A stretch of 64,000 nt of DNA from Parus major (lineage: Eukaryota > Chordata > Aves > Passeriformes > Paridae): contig NC_031773.1 of the NCBI RefSeq assembly GCF_001522545.3, positions 20,201,386-20,265,385 on the forward strand, written 5' to 3'. The translations under genes were made by a program, and so were the position numbers. Of this stretch, positions 10,801 to 23,925 are shown one piece after another (positions within the stretch are counted from its first letter, which is position 1; each line of letters begins with the position of its first letter). The notes under the pieces are model-generated. The model worked only from the letters and a program-made list of their open reading frames with translations. It was not told where the DNA came from and made no database searches.

Positions 10801-13766
10801 CCTCACAAATGAGAGCTGGCACGAGGCAGCTGCCTTGCCAAGTCCTGGTGCTTCCTTAGGTCACTGTTGCATTTTTTGTCTGTCCTTTAGGGTTCCTTCC
10901 TGCAGACATCCCAGACTGACTGTACTCTGTGTGCCTCTTAGATCATCTTTTGTGTCTGAGAATATAAAATATTCTTAAACCAAATTAACTCTAAAATGCT
11001 GCTTGCACTAGAAGCAGAATTTCCTGGCCTTCCTTTACTTCTACCTTTCTCTTTCATAAAATGAAATGGTCATAATAAGAATCAGAAGAGTATAGAACCA
11101 GCCCTTACTATTTCATCATAATTATGGTTATTAATGCATTTGGGTTGAGAAAACAAAGTATTTATACAGATATGAGTTAAGCATCAGTTGTGGAGCAGAT
11201 TCAGAAGTCAGTTTGAGGAGTGGAGAAAGCTCCTAGGTCTTTATCTGACCTCTGACCTCTCAAGCTGCTTTCCAGGACCTGCATACACAAATCAGAGTTG
11301 TAAACAGTCAAATTTCCATTTATCTCGCTCTTAATTTTTTTTTTTTCCCTGTTGTTGCATTGATTTATATGAAAAGATTACTTTTCAAAAAGTCAAATGT
11401 GGGCATGTGAAATACATAAACAGTCATCTTTAATTCTTATTATTTTGTCTGTTTTAACCTGACATAGTTTGCTGTTCTGTAAAAAGTCATTATATACTGA
11501 ATTGGTCTTTGCTTCTATATTTTATCATTCATATTAAGGAATCAAGCTTATCCAATATAGTGTTCAGAAATTTCAGATGAACTTGCTTAGGAGTAGCACT
11601 GCACCTGACAGTATCCTTGACCACAGTCCAGATATCACACTTTAGATCAGATATCACATGATATTACATGAAGTAATGCTTCAACTGATTTGTAATGCTA
11701 AAATTTGATGGATTCTGTTTGGAAATTTTATCATGGCATTCCTGATATGGAAGCTGATATGAAAACTTCTACTGTAAGTTCATTTAAATTGTAGCTTATA
11801 AAAGTGCCATTATAATGAGCTGTGGGCTAAACTGAAATAAGTATGGGTTCTGGAGAAGAATTTTTAACACAGATTTTAATATTTTTTATTTTAGAAAAGG
11901 AAGAAATGAAAAATTCCAGGGCAAAATAAAGAAGATTCAGGGTCACATGCTATCTGGCATGTGAACTACCTGTGTGTTTCATGCTCCTGTCTAGTTGTGT
12001 GCTAGAACATTTAATTTCAACAAGGGTTCCTTCTGCACCCATGGGATTCTTATGTGACTTCAGCTACAAAACAACAAAAAAATTATTACTCAAACAACTT
12101 TGAATGGCTCCCAAAAAGTGTAAATCAGGTAAAATTTACATTTTGATTTCTTACTATGATTGTTAGAGAAGCCAGATTGTGATCCATTATTTTTAATACT
12201 GTTGTAGCAGATGAGTATGGAAATCAGTGACCTACCTAATCCAACCTCAGGATCCAGGATATCACCCCAAGTTTTAGAATGGTGCTGTTTACAAAAGCTT
12301 TTGCATTTTGTTAAGTCATCATATCTTTTTAAGGGGAGAATTACATCAGACATGCTTGAGTCTCTTCTGCTGAATTTGCAATTAGTGTGATTCTCCATGA
12401 GCACTAATGTAGCAAAATGTGTTTTCCATCTTGGCAAACAAGCCTGGCATTTTGTAGAATGGGGATTTCAAAGTCCTCACTGCAAGTTTTGTTTAGATTG
12501 GTTTTGCACATGAAGTTCCACTGAAGAGACATATTTTCAAGTATCAGATGTAATATTCTGAAGCAGTGGTTTAATAAATACTTGTAAGAGGTTAAAAAGG
12601 AAGGCTGAAACTTTGTCATCTTTCACTCTTTAAATTAAGTGCCATTCTGTACTGTAATCCACAGTTTTTGGCAATTCCATATAGGAGAACTCATAAAAAA
12701 TACATACTAAAGCAGTTGCAGTATTATATTCTTGATCTCAAGAAAATTATTCTGGAAACGTTGCTTTCCTTTGCTTTTTTATTTTCCTTAAAAGTAGTGT
12801 TATTTCACAGGTTTTGCTATTTGATTTTTTGTGTTTCATATATTTTGAAGAGGAGGGTTTTGTTCTTAGTTCAACAGAATGTTGTTGCTCTACTTTCTCA
12901 AATCAATTGTTCAAACTCATTGGCTTGTTTATGCAGGACATGAGAGCTAACAGCAGTGTCCTTCTAGATCTTTAATGTGTGAAGCTCCTCTGAAGATCTG
13001 GACTGAGCAGGAGAATCAGGTTTACTTCTTACCACATTAGGTATAATGTTTATTTATAGAAACAGGAATTGAGGTTTGTGCTCCTTCCACAGCAGTCAAG
13101 CACAATTTAAAAGACAAAAACAATTGACAGGATCGATTAGCTGGTTTAAGAAAGGCTCAGTTAGATTCAGCATCATACCACCTAGCTGTAATTAAGCCCT
13201 GTTGGAACTGGTATTTATGTGTGTCAAACTGACATGATGCTGAACTGAATTTGATTTTTATTTGTTTTTCAAAACCACTTAAGCTGACTGTGTCCAGGTC
13301 TGGATGTAATAACACTCTTGACTGAATTTTGATCTAAAGGGAAAAATCCACAAACCCATAAATGGAATTATATTTTGTTTATAAATGCAACAGTAAATAT
13401 TGGGAGCATATTTTGGTTTGCCTCTGTCTTGTTAATTTGGAATGATGGCAAATGTCAAAACCTTTCCCTGTCTTTAGAAATCTGTGAAAAACTCCTTCTC
13501 TTGAGAAGTACAGGTCCTACCCTTCATTGTATATTTTTTTTAAATCCATTCTTCCTTTCATCTGATACCCCCAACCTCTCTTCTTACTTTGCAGTGTGGG
13601 TGTGATAGATGTCACACAATACTCCCTTCAATCAGTGGAGTGCCTCTCACAGGGCATGCAGTCACCCGAGGACAGACCCCTTGAGCCAGGTGAGATGCTG
13701 AGGGTGCCCTGCAGCCCTACAGCCACTGTCCCAGAAGGATGGGAGTCTCCAGTGGATTCATTTCAA
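7832..13766. other. Unique AT-rich DNA, no gene seen
   Basis: No gene or recognisable transposon. A T- and G-rich low-complexity stretch lies at 10324-10400. Open frames in this stretch are short and without recognisable family similarity. A fragment at 9549-9568 slightly resembles a CR1 3' tip but is too short to call. Confidence 0.7.
10324..10400 (+). repeat. T-rich low-complexity tract with four GGG runs
   Basis: Long T runs are interrupted by GGG triplets at 10343-10345, 10348-10350, 10362-10364 and 10378-10380. Four G3 runs are the minimum for a G-quadruplex, but the last two spacers are 11 and 13 nt, which is long. The motif GGGTTGGGTTAG resembles telomere repeat only loosely and is not a telomere remnant. 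Confidence 0.6.
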
Positions 13767-13905
13767 CTGAGATTGGCTCAGTTGGTCAGAGCATGGTGTT
13801 AATCACATCAAGGTTGTGGTTTTGAGCCCTGTATGGGCCATTCACTTAAGAGTTGGACCTTGATGATACTAGTGAATCCCTTCCAACTCAGAGCCTTCTG
13901 TCATC
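13767..13905 (+). mobile_element. tRNA-Ile-derived SINE with CR1-type tail (TguSINE1-like)
   Basis: The first ~74 bp follow a tRNA-Ile(AAT) gene. There is a D-arm/A-box region TGGCTCAGTTGGTCAGAGC, then an anticodon stem TGGTG paired with CATCA (13794-13798, 13806-13810), whose 7-nt loop keeps AAT at 13801-13803. A degenerate T-arm/B-box (GGTTTTGAGCCC) and an acceptor-like GTATGGGCCA follow. From about 13850 the sequence switches to a CR1-like 3' end: AGTTGGACCTTGATGAT, then TCCCTTCCAACTCAGAGCC, then TTCTGTCATCCTG. This head-plus-tail structure matches the songbird SINE known as TguSINE1, which is thought to be mobilised by CR1 reverse transcriptase. The broken acceptor pairing (5' side ACTGAGATT) and the B-box damage show it is not a working tRNA gene. 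No target-site duplication is evident. It is the best single clue that the host is a passerine. Confidence 0.85.
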
Positions 13906-16900
13906 CTGTAATTTTCCTGCTGTATTCTCCCCATCTTTGGGCACTGAGGCTTACACTAGCTGCCTGTCTTGACACTACTGACCCCACCCCTCTGATTAGG
14001 AAATGGCTTTGGGGGTAAAATTAAAATATCTTACCCATATGTGCATGTCTCCTGCATGTCTTTGTTGGAACACTGCTGAGTTTAGTGGAGTTTGCATATC
14101 TGTGCAGCAGAACAGAATTTGTTAAAATTGGTACATCTTGTAAATCCCTAGAATCTCTTTGGCTCAGGTCATGAAGCTGTACATCTCAGAGAGCTGCTTC
14201 AGATCTGTGTCAAGGCTTCTAACAATGAAAGCCTCATATAATCACAAAACAGTATAAATTTCAGATAAAATAATACATTCTGTTTCTGGAGGGTATTTTA
14301 ACCTAAATCCCATGTTTGTGAATAGAGCTTTACAAGTCAGCAACCTTGATAAGCCTTTGAAAGTTTTTTGAAACTTGTCATTCTACATCTTGGCCAGAAA
14401 GAACTTCATCAGTCAGTCATTTTTAATTTATTTTTTTCTTAATATCTTCCCTATTCAGATGTTTCTAGTGTCCAGTTTTGTGTTTCAAAAGAAGACCAGA
14501 GACTGATGATGTAACCAGCCGTGTAGATGTTGATGTTCTTGGCAGACTGTAGCTGAGCCTCTGCTGCAGAGAGGAATAGGTGGGACAACCCTCAAAATGT
14601 CCCCAAAAGCAGTTATGTGGGAGATGGTGATGCCTTCCAAGGTGAAAAGAAGAGGTGACACAATTGTATTCACAGCTCTAAACATCAGCAGGAAAGGCAG
14701 ATTATGCTCCCTCAGAGACTGCCTATGGAGACATTCAGGAAAGTTCAGATAGATTAACTAGAGCTATAAAGTTAAATCTCATAAGTAGAAGACAGAGATT
14801 AAGGGCAGGTTTGTTGAGCTGAAAAAGCACATGGGAAGGCAGGAGAGCTGGCTTCTCTTTCTGCCTCTGGCACAGACATTCTGCAGACCACCCTAACTGG
14901 ATTTTGTCACATTTCTTTCATAAAAACAGAATAACTATATTTGCCTACTCTGAAAACAGTTTGAGATGTATCTAATATTATTATCAACTTGTTATTTTAT
15001 GTATACTCTGTTCAGAAGTAGAACTTATTGAATGCCTTGGAACTTTATGAGATGTTCTTGTCTCATATGAGGCAGGAAGGACAGGAAACCTATTTCTAAA
15101 GGAGATGTTTACTTCTGGTTTAGTGTCTGGATCCCATTTATAGATAATAAATACTTATGTAGTTCAGTTCATCTCCTCTGAAAGCAGATACCTTAAAGCC
15201 ATCACTTCAGCCATGTCCTAAAATTGCTTTTTTTTCTCCCATTGACTATAAAGAACACCTCAAATGGCCAGCTTACAGCTGTCATTTCACATTAGGTGAA
15301 ATGAATTCTACCTTCTGAATTAAATTTACCAAGCATGTCAAGACACTGCTGGTTAACGTAGTACCAGAATTAATGTATTTTACAGGAAAAATCTGCTACC
15401 CTCTCTATTAACTCCCTAATTTTCTCCAAAAATGGGGGAAGAAGGGTAGTTCATCTTAACTGTTTTAAAATTGAACAGTATTTGCTTTTTGAGCAGTGTT
15501 TGCTTTTTAATATTTGTTTAATTATGTGATCAGCCTCTTCTTTCTGGCTCTTATGCACATATTAGGTTACTGTGATTGATTTCTAGGTGTTTTGCTTATC
15601 CCTAAATCCTGGTATTGATGGATTAATTAGACATCAGAAGTAATATGGGAAATACTATCATTAAAAAAAGTATGTTTCATTTCTTCTTTAGCTTGACTGG
15701 ATGCTATTAAAATGAATCAATAAAGTGTGTCAGCACTATATCCAAGCCAAATATCTGGAGGTCCCTACACTGCAGTGTTTGAAATGCTTGAACATATTAT
15801 TACATTGTTGAGAAACCTGGTTGTGAGAAGGTACTTTCAAAACTATTAAATCTCCCCATGAGATCATGGACATATAAATAATCTTAATCTCTGTAGTCTT
15901 TTCTCCCTGTGCTGTCAAAACATATGCTTGAATTTTGTCAGCAATGCTTTTTTCTGCAGTGCAGGACTCATGGGCACATGCTTGTAAACATCTATGGTCC
16001 CCTAAATCTGTGTGCCTTTACTCACTTCTGCTGACATCCCAAAGCTCAGCCTTAAACAGGATGTGGAGGCTTGTCCTATGTGTTATGTTCTCACTGAACA
16101 GGATTAACAATGTTGCCAGAAGGAGATGCCAGTTTCTACCCTGGACAATCAGGCATACTTTAAAAGAAGAGGAAGCTTCTCAGACGTGCTGAAAGTTTTT
16201 TTGTGTTCTGTGGTTCCTCAGATTCTGCTACTTATGCCATTAGTAGTGCTGGGTTTTATGCTGTTTGAAATGAGATCATAGAGCTGACTTCTTTTGTCAA
16301 TTATGGTCTCAATATTGTACTTTAGATACTGAAACATTTTTTTAAAGCATTTTTCAGCATATGCTCTTGAAAAGGTTGCATTACAAAGGTTCTGAAGCAT
16401 GGAAAGAGCAAAGCCGGCAGCCAAGCTTTCCAAAAAAGAAAAGGTTAGCTAAAATTGCAAGTTCCTCTCACTGAAATATCTTGCCAAGAAGTCACAGATG
16501 TGCAACACGTGACCAAGTGAAAAAGTGATTATGAGGGTTATAATGGCAGCCCTGGATCTATAACATATGATGTGTTCATCCCAAGATGCATTTGTGCACC
16601 TCTTAACTTATTTTTACTCGTAGTGTAAGAACTTTTAAAACCATTTTCTGAATTGTTTAGCTCATTTGCAGTGCTTAGTTGGTATTTTATAATTTTGTCC
16701 TTATTGCTTCCTGACATTAGGCCATGACACAATGTGTGAATCTATTGTACTGACAATTGTTCCAGCTTCCCTTTGTGATTCATCCCTTTGAGCCCTGTCA
16801 TAATTTCTGCATATTTCTTTGTGCCCTCTTCTGCCTCTGCGGAGTTCCTGTGACACTCAGTTGGCCCTAGGTAGGTAAGCAAATCTGTCTGAGTTTGGGA

Positions 16901-17380
16901 TTTTTCCCTAGAGGAACATATAATCCAGAATGTTGGCTTACATCCTTAGATGAGAAGTTATCTTCCTCTTGTTATGTGAGCAGCACTCTGTACCAATTTG
17001 TCTTTGATCTCTGTGACACTCAAGTAACACCCAGACAGTTCCTCACTGAGTATATTTCTTCCATTACCAAATTTATAAAAAATAAAACCAGATTTTTCTT
17101 GATCTCCAGCAGTGGGAGTGAAAAGAGATTCTGCTCCAGTGATCCGTTTCCACCCTCACCTATCTAGGAGCTGCTCATACTGATTTAAATGATGGCTGAA
17201 GCTGCTCTTTTGCCATCTAAACTTTACTTGCTCTTCAAAACCACCACATCTCCCTGCTCTATTTAGAGGCAACATCAAGCCTTACCTGCTGCATTTGGCT
17301 TTTAGACCTAAAATCTATCTCAATTTCAAAATTAGTATTTTTTTGTGTGTGTGTATTTTTGTTTTATTTTTCAAAATACA

Positions 17381-17408
17381 GCAATTCCAAATTGCCAGAT
17401 GGAATTGC
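17381..17408. repeat. Short inverted repeat, 9-bp arms
   Basis: GCAATTCCA at 17381-17389 is the reverse complement of TGGAATTGC at 17400-17408, with a 10-nt spacer. It could form a small hairpin. No function is implied by its surroundings. Confidence 0.5.
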
Positions 17409-18449
17409 CACAGCAATCTATGACCACAAGCAACCAATGACACACAAGAATATAATGGATGGGAAAAGTTGATTTATTAGAGTGACACTTGCTTGGCTCC
17501 TGTAGAAGATGCTCTATATACGGTGGAAATTAGTGGAGATCTTGTCAGCATGATTAAGTCATTTGTAAGTGGGGAGAAAAATACAGCTGTATAATTCTTC
17601 ATTTATCATCTTGCTGAGCTGTTTCCTCCCACAGCAGTGATACCACCAGCACAAAGCCCTTCAGACAGATTTTTATCCTCACCAGAACAATGCTCTCTGA
17701 GCTTGTTGCTAACCCCTTGTTTCTGTCTCCTCTGAGGTACAGCATTATTTTTTCCCCCAGTCAATGTAGATTATGTTCACTGCTTCACACCTCTCAGCTT
17801 TATGAATTATTTCCTTTAAAAATAGCTCCAGCAGATATGTCAGCTGTGATTTATTCTGTATGATATTATAACAAATTGCTTTCATGAGCAGATACTTTGC
17901 CAGACACTTTGTGGCCTCTAGGCCTGAGTCTCTCTGTGTTCATCCCAGTGTAAAGTGAGCACCACTAAATTCCTGTACTACTGGTAGGCACAGGGCACCT
18001 TTGTAAACAGAACAAGATCTAAAGCTACCTTTTTGAAAGGTGATAAGTAATTTGGAGAATAAAATTTGAGGATGCATGAAATAAAACTTCAAGGAGTCAT
18101 GATATGACAAAGGACAAAAAAAACCCACAAGTGTGTATTTGTTTGGTGGAGTAAAGAAATACTAGCCAGTCCATCACTTAAATTATTCAGTGAAGGATAT
18201 GGTTCCTGCATAAGATACTGGAGAACATGACTACAAAATTCCACTGCTGCTCCCAGCTATTAATATTACAGAGCCCCCACCTCTAATCCTTTTCCAGCAT
18301 TGAAACCCCACCACTGACCTTAACAAGAGCAGGTTTTTACTCTTACAATAACTGCTTTGAACTGTTTGAGTCTAATTTACCTTCTTTATTTGCATTGAAA
18401 AGTAAGTAAGTACTTAGCAGTCTAAATAAAGCACCACACTTACCAGATT

Positions 18450-18495
18450 AACAAAGATGATTGATTATTGATTCATTGGTGCATTAATTATTTCC
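18450..18495. promoter_or_regulatory. Cluster of homeodomain-type motifs
   Basis: Within 46 bp lie AACAAAG (HMG-box type), TGATTGATTA at 18458-18467 (an exact match to the PBX-HOX composite site), a further TTGATTCATT and CATTAATTA at 18482-18490 (homeodomain core). Such AT-rich motifs are common by chance in AT-rich DNA, so this is a weak enhancer candidate only. Confidence 0.2.
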
Positions 18496-19781
18496 TAATA
18501 GCAAATGGAGTTATGGAAAGCTGGTCAGGGTGGAAGAGATCAGTTCAAATGGTAAACATGCAGGGACAGTAGCAAATCATAGGAACCGATGCACTGTGCT
18601 CAGAGAGCAGAGACACAAGTGGCTGAATGCCATGAGAGTTCCCTACAGTGGCTGAGGGTTTTGAATCTCAAAGAGAAGAGCACTCACAAAGCTGGTGGCA
18701 TGTGCAGATGCAGCCCTGACAGCCCATACAGAGTGCCTTCAAGTTCATTTTGTTCTGAGGGAGGGTCTTTGCTCTGGGTGATGTGTGGGCCATGACTGCA
18801 TCAGGGTGCCATAACTCACTTCTGTGTAACCAGCCTCTCCAGTCTTTGCTGCTGAGGGGACAGAAGAGGACGTGGGAAGGGAGAGTGTGAGAATGAATGG
18901 GATGACAGAAGTTTCCCTCGGTCTTCCTCATAAGTTTGTTCCTCCCTGGAAGCTCATAGCTGCCAGTCTGAATATTAAGATTACCCAAGCAATGTGTTAT
19001 TGTGCCATATAGAGGGTGGGGGGGATGCAGGAGGACTAGGAGTCTGACTCAGTAAAGTTACCTCTACCTTTAGAAATTTGCATTTCTCACAGAAAATTAC
19101 TGACAAAACACAAATAAGCATCAAATTGTTGAATAAAGAAGTTTAAATACATACTTATTAGTATCTATATTCCTGTCATTCTTTATCATTGTTTGAATGA
19201 TGCTCTCATGTCCCAAGGTATAGAATAGATTTTTAAGGAAATTTCCCATTTGCTTCTCATTACATCTTTATAAAATTACAGTACCCATTTTTGCTCAAAA
19301 ATTGTCCAATTCAGATACAAGTTATTCCAAATAACCTTTGTATGAGTCCTGATCCTTGTTATCTTGCAATTTCAGTTCCTCAAATGTACTCCTCCTATCC
19401 TCTCCGTGACTAACAGCAGTTCCTCTTCAGCCTGCTCAGTTGCTCCCCTCTGTGTATTCCTTTATCGTGGCAGAAAATGTGCCTGTCCTGATTGTTGGCA
19501 CCAGCGATGTGGAGCTGCTGTCTGTGTGCTGCCCATGCTGTGACTGAGGGAAAAGGGCCATCCCCCCACGCTGGCTACCATGTCAGGAACGCTCTCCCAA
19601 GCCCCCTGGCACCCTTCAACTCCACAGCTGGGTAGTAGAGAATGCTGTAGTGCTATTTCATGTGCTGGCATAGCACCTTGCAGATTTTACACCACCAACT
19701 TCTGCCCCAAAGAACCAGGAAATTGTTTCAGGAAAAAAACTAAATAATTCTAGAAGAGCATTTACAGTAAATGCAAAACCT

Positions 19782-19850
19782 CATCCATCCATCCATCCAT
19801 CCATCCATCCATCCATCCATCCATCCATCCATCCATCCATCCATCCATCC
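19782..19850. repeat. (CATC)n tetranucleotide microsatellite
   Basis: An uninterrupted 69-bp run of CATC, about 17 units, without a mismatch. The perfect array suggests active slippage and a length-variable locus. Confidence 0.98.
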
Positions 19851-20538
19851 AGTCACTTATGATTTGAGGAGGGGTTACTGCTCACCTCTCACTCTGTAAG
19901 AATATATTTGCGCTTGAATAGTTTTACCCCTATTGTTTGCTGTCTTTATTCCCCTTTTCTCCCTGAATCTTTGTTGAGCGAAATCTCTACAGAAACTTTT
20001 TCATTTTTTCTCACTGGAATCTTTGAGATGATTTCTACTAGCCTCCCATATGCCACCATTTATTATTAGTAATTTTACTCCTCTAGTCCTTGATAGAAAT
20101 AACAAAAAATAAATGGAATGAAAATGTGGAGGCCTAGAGTAACAGTGGAAATCAAGTCAATTCCATTGTTTCAAAGAACAGGAAAAGAGATATACCAAGT
20201 ACCAGTAAGACTGACATTTTAATGGATGCTGATAGAGTACAACATACTGATGTTAACAGGTGGAAACAAATCCTGCCTCACAAAGCTAATTTTGCTTTAA
20301 GCAGAAGCTAAGGAATTGGCCCCCTTCTCTCTATGCAGCTTTCATGAGTCTGGAATTGGCACAGCCTCAAGCTCTACTTCTAGTCCCAAAACAAGATTTG
20401 GAAAGAATCATAGCCTTTTGGTTTTTCATTGTCAAGGAGATCGGGCCATTTCAAGACCCATTTCTTAATAAGTTACTGCTAACTGCCAGCTGTTAACAAA
20501 CTCAGCTTTGTCTCTCTTCTGTATAAACAGCTGTTACA

Positions 20539-20569
20539 AGAAAGAAAGAAAAGGAAGAGAGGAAAGGGC
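20539..20569. repeat. Purine-rich GAAA/GGAA tract
   Basis: About 31 bp made only of A and G, starting as a short GAAA repeat and degenerating into GGAA and GAGA. Confidence 0.7.
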
Positions 20570-23500
20570 TTGCTACAGCCTAATGGTGCCAGTGAACTTT
20601 GTGTGCTCTGATTTGTGAAGAATTCAGTGGCTGTGTTTTAACAGAACATGAAAGTATTGGAACAACACAAGCATTATATGACCCTCAATATTACAATATG
20701 ATGTCTTGTTGCACGGCAGAGCTTGGGCACTGAGATATTCAGAAAAACCCTGTTGGGTCCCCAGACTATGGCAGAGTGCAGTGCTCATTGGAATAACTCA
20801 TTTGACCTTTTAGTACTCAGAGTTTACAAGTTTGACAATGAAATATGCATCAATACAATCAATCTACACAATGCTTCTACCAAAACTTTGCAGCAACTGT
20901 CCATCAGCATATTAAAGTAAAAAGGTTCCCTAAGCTGCCTGTATACTTCAGTAACTCAGAATTGCTCAGCTCTAATGCAACACTTAGTTGCCAGGTCAAT
21001 CCAGTAACAGTCATTGTGACAAAATACATTTACATATGTGCATCAGTGAACAAATTTAATGATGTTGGATAGCAGGATAATAAGAAGTTGTGCTGAATGT
21101 TTTCCTAGAGACTACAAAGAGCTATGTTGGAGATAAAGCATGAAAACACATTGAAAGTATTGAAATCAGGCCTAAAAAAAAAAGGTTTTACAATACAGAC
21201 CTCCTTTGTGCCACTAGAAATTTGCTCTGCTGGCAAATCCGGAAACAAAGCTAAGCATTTTGAGGCACTGTCAAGGGTTTTTTAAAATATGGCTGGACAC
21301 TGAAGCAAAGCCAATTTACACAGTACCAGTTGGCAAGCAGAGGGGTGTTTATTCTGCTTGATAAGCATCTCCTTAGTAACTCTATGAGTCAATAAATTGG
21401 GTTGATGAGTAGCATGTGGGGGAAGAAACTGAAGTGCAGTCATAGTGCAACATGGAGAATGTTAACCAAATGGCAGGGACAGGAACTTGAAATCAAGGGT
21501 GCAGAGGCTGCTTTTTATAAGGGGATTCAAGGTGAATATGTGAAAGCTGAATAGTGAGCAGTATGCAAGTGAAGATAATGGAACCAAATTAGCCTGCAGC
21601 TCCCATTCATGCTTATTTCCCTCTGTTTGCCTAAGTTGGATTCTGAATCAATTCTCCCTGTTTGACAGTTCTTTATTTGAATTGTTATGGACTGAGAGCC
21701 AAAATTCATGAGTGGTAGGTTGGGACAAAAGGTCTTTGTTCATGTGGGGTACACCTGACCCATAGGGCAGCTAACATTTGTAATTGTAGCTTAAAGCACA
21801 TCTTTACATCCTAAGGCTAGTTTTCTTCCTCTCTCCTAACTACTAGAGGTGCCACCATTTACCAATGACTGACAAGGGATAGGTAAGAGAAAGGTCAGTC
21901 GGTGGGAATCCTGATTCCTGGGACAAAGCTGCATAGGAAACCCTAACACTACCTAAGACTACCAGGGCAGGCCTTTGTTATTAAAAAAAGAAAAAAATCT
22001 ATAAAAACCTTGACTTTTGTGTCTTCCCTTTCCCAACCCTTTACTTCTAGACAAGCCTCTCTGGGGAAATTTCAGATGAGGTTACATTGCCTGAAATGAT
22101 CAGCAATAGTAACAGCATAGAGAATGGAATTTTAAATTCTGGACGTATATTTAATAATCTCCATTGCTGTCTAGGGAAGCCAAGCATATTTAAAATCAAG
22201 TGCAGAAAGCCTAATGCATAAGATGAATAGCCTATGAGGTCATGGAGAAGAGTTATGATTATCTAGTCTGACCTTTTGAATAACTCAGATCCTGCAGTTT
22301 CACCTAATCACCCCTACAACAAACCCATAACTTTTGATTACTCTATGATGAATATTTCAGTAACATCTCCTAAATAGATTTAAAGAATTAAAGTGATGAA
22401 GAATAAATTTTACCGTTAGTAAGCTGTTCATGTGGTCAATTACTAAACCTGTTTTGCAAAAAATTTTGATGAATCTTCCCCCACTCTCTGATGAAACAAA
22501 ACTGCTTCACAAAACACTGCAGAGTGGTATTATTTTGATTCAGGTAAGAGAGAAGCTTCAGGCAGATATATTTAAAATCTTCATGTTTTGACCTGGCTTC
22601 ACTAGAAATTCTGATTTCATGTTATACTAGAACAAAATAAAATAAAAACATTTCAAATTCCTGATGGTTTCTTTATTAAGATACTTGAATTTTGAGACTT
22701 CATCCAGTCAAAATACATGTATGAATTCAAAAGACAAATTTTATACTTTTACTAGTACTAGCCATTTTATTAATTATTCTCAAAAATGTTTTAAAACCCA
22801 TGCTTCCTTGAGCAGAATTGATTTCAGCTCCAGACAGAGTATCTTATTTTTTATATAGTACCCTGTCTGAAAGGAAGGTCTTGCAATTTGATTTTTCTTT
22901 TACAAACAAGACAAATTTTAAACTTTCTCCTGCAAAACTGGATAAAAAGAGGTTCTCTAGACTATGACTATGGGGGGTTTCTGCGCTTCTAATCCTTATG
23001 GTGGCTTTTTTTAGTCTCTTACCAGTTTTCACTACCCTTCCTAATACAACTATATTACTGCTGCAACCACTGAACTATTGGAACTTTCTACTTTCTGTTT
23101 ATAGTCACTGTGATTAATTTCTAATAAGTCTCTTAGCCCTCTTCAGTAGTGTATTAAGATTTATGTGATTAGACTTAGGGAGAATTGCATCTCATCCTAA
23201 GTATGCCTAAAATATGGTGGATGAATCATACCCTAAAAATGCTGACTTCTTTCCATTGACTACCAGTGGAGCCTTGATGACATCTCAAAAGTAGACATCA
23301 GCACTGTAGAAAATGAAAGCTAGGTGGGATTAATTCCTCTGTAAGGAATCAAGTCTGAATCAGTTATTGGCTTGGAGAGGCACATTTTTGAATTTTTTTT
23401 TCTTTAATTATATTCACAACAATTTTTCTTGCCTTTGTATAAATGGAAAACATATTCCAAGGGGAAAATGACGACTCAATTCACCCAGGAGAGCTTCCAC

Positions 23501-23925
23501 AACTGATTTCAAGTTGTTATTTTTTTTCCTGTTTCCAACACTGACTGTACATAGAGTCATTCAGTCTAAACATAGATTAAATGGTAAAATTAGTATGGAA
23601 TTGCATTTTGAATTCAAGTCTCACCAAAAGAGAAAGAAAAAGGGAGGGAAATAAGTTAATGTATCATTTAAAATTGTAAGGACACCTATGAGTTACACTT
23701 GAATGGTTAATGAGCACATTAATTACTTTGTCTTATTTTTGCTGCTGCCTCCCACTATCACAGTATTTTGCTTCCTAAGTTTGGACATAGCATATTTGCT
23801 TCACAGAAAAGAGACTCCTGACTGATACAAATTAAAAGACTTGTCTTAAGAAGAGGTTTTGTCCACTCTAGTTTTGGACTATCTAATGAAGTGGTCAGGC
23901 TATATAGCAAGTCAGGACTTTCTTC

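Larger units (their letters stand above)
13906..23925. other. Unique AT-rich DNA, no gene seen
   Basis: No coding gene or larger transposon is recognised. Somewhat GC-richer patches occur near 18.6-18.95 kb and 19.4-19.7 kb without exon structure that I can defend. The stretch contains the CATC microsatellite, a purine-rich tract at 20539-20569, a 9-bp inverted repeat at 17381-17408 and a homeodomain-motif cluster at 18450-18495. Confidence 0.7.

Noticed and set aside
13650..13690. Exon-like interval ending at CCAG/GTGAG just upstream of the SINE
   Set aside because: A short open stretch without known similarity; weaker than the 1189-1231 case.
13767..13840. Possible functional tRNA-Ile gene
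   Set aside because: The 5' acceptor strand does not pair with the 3' strand, the T-arm is altered, and a CR1-like tail follows, so it is a SINE head.
20405..20440. AAGAATCATAGCC as a CR1 tip
   Set aside because: Similarity ends after about 12 bp.
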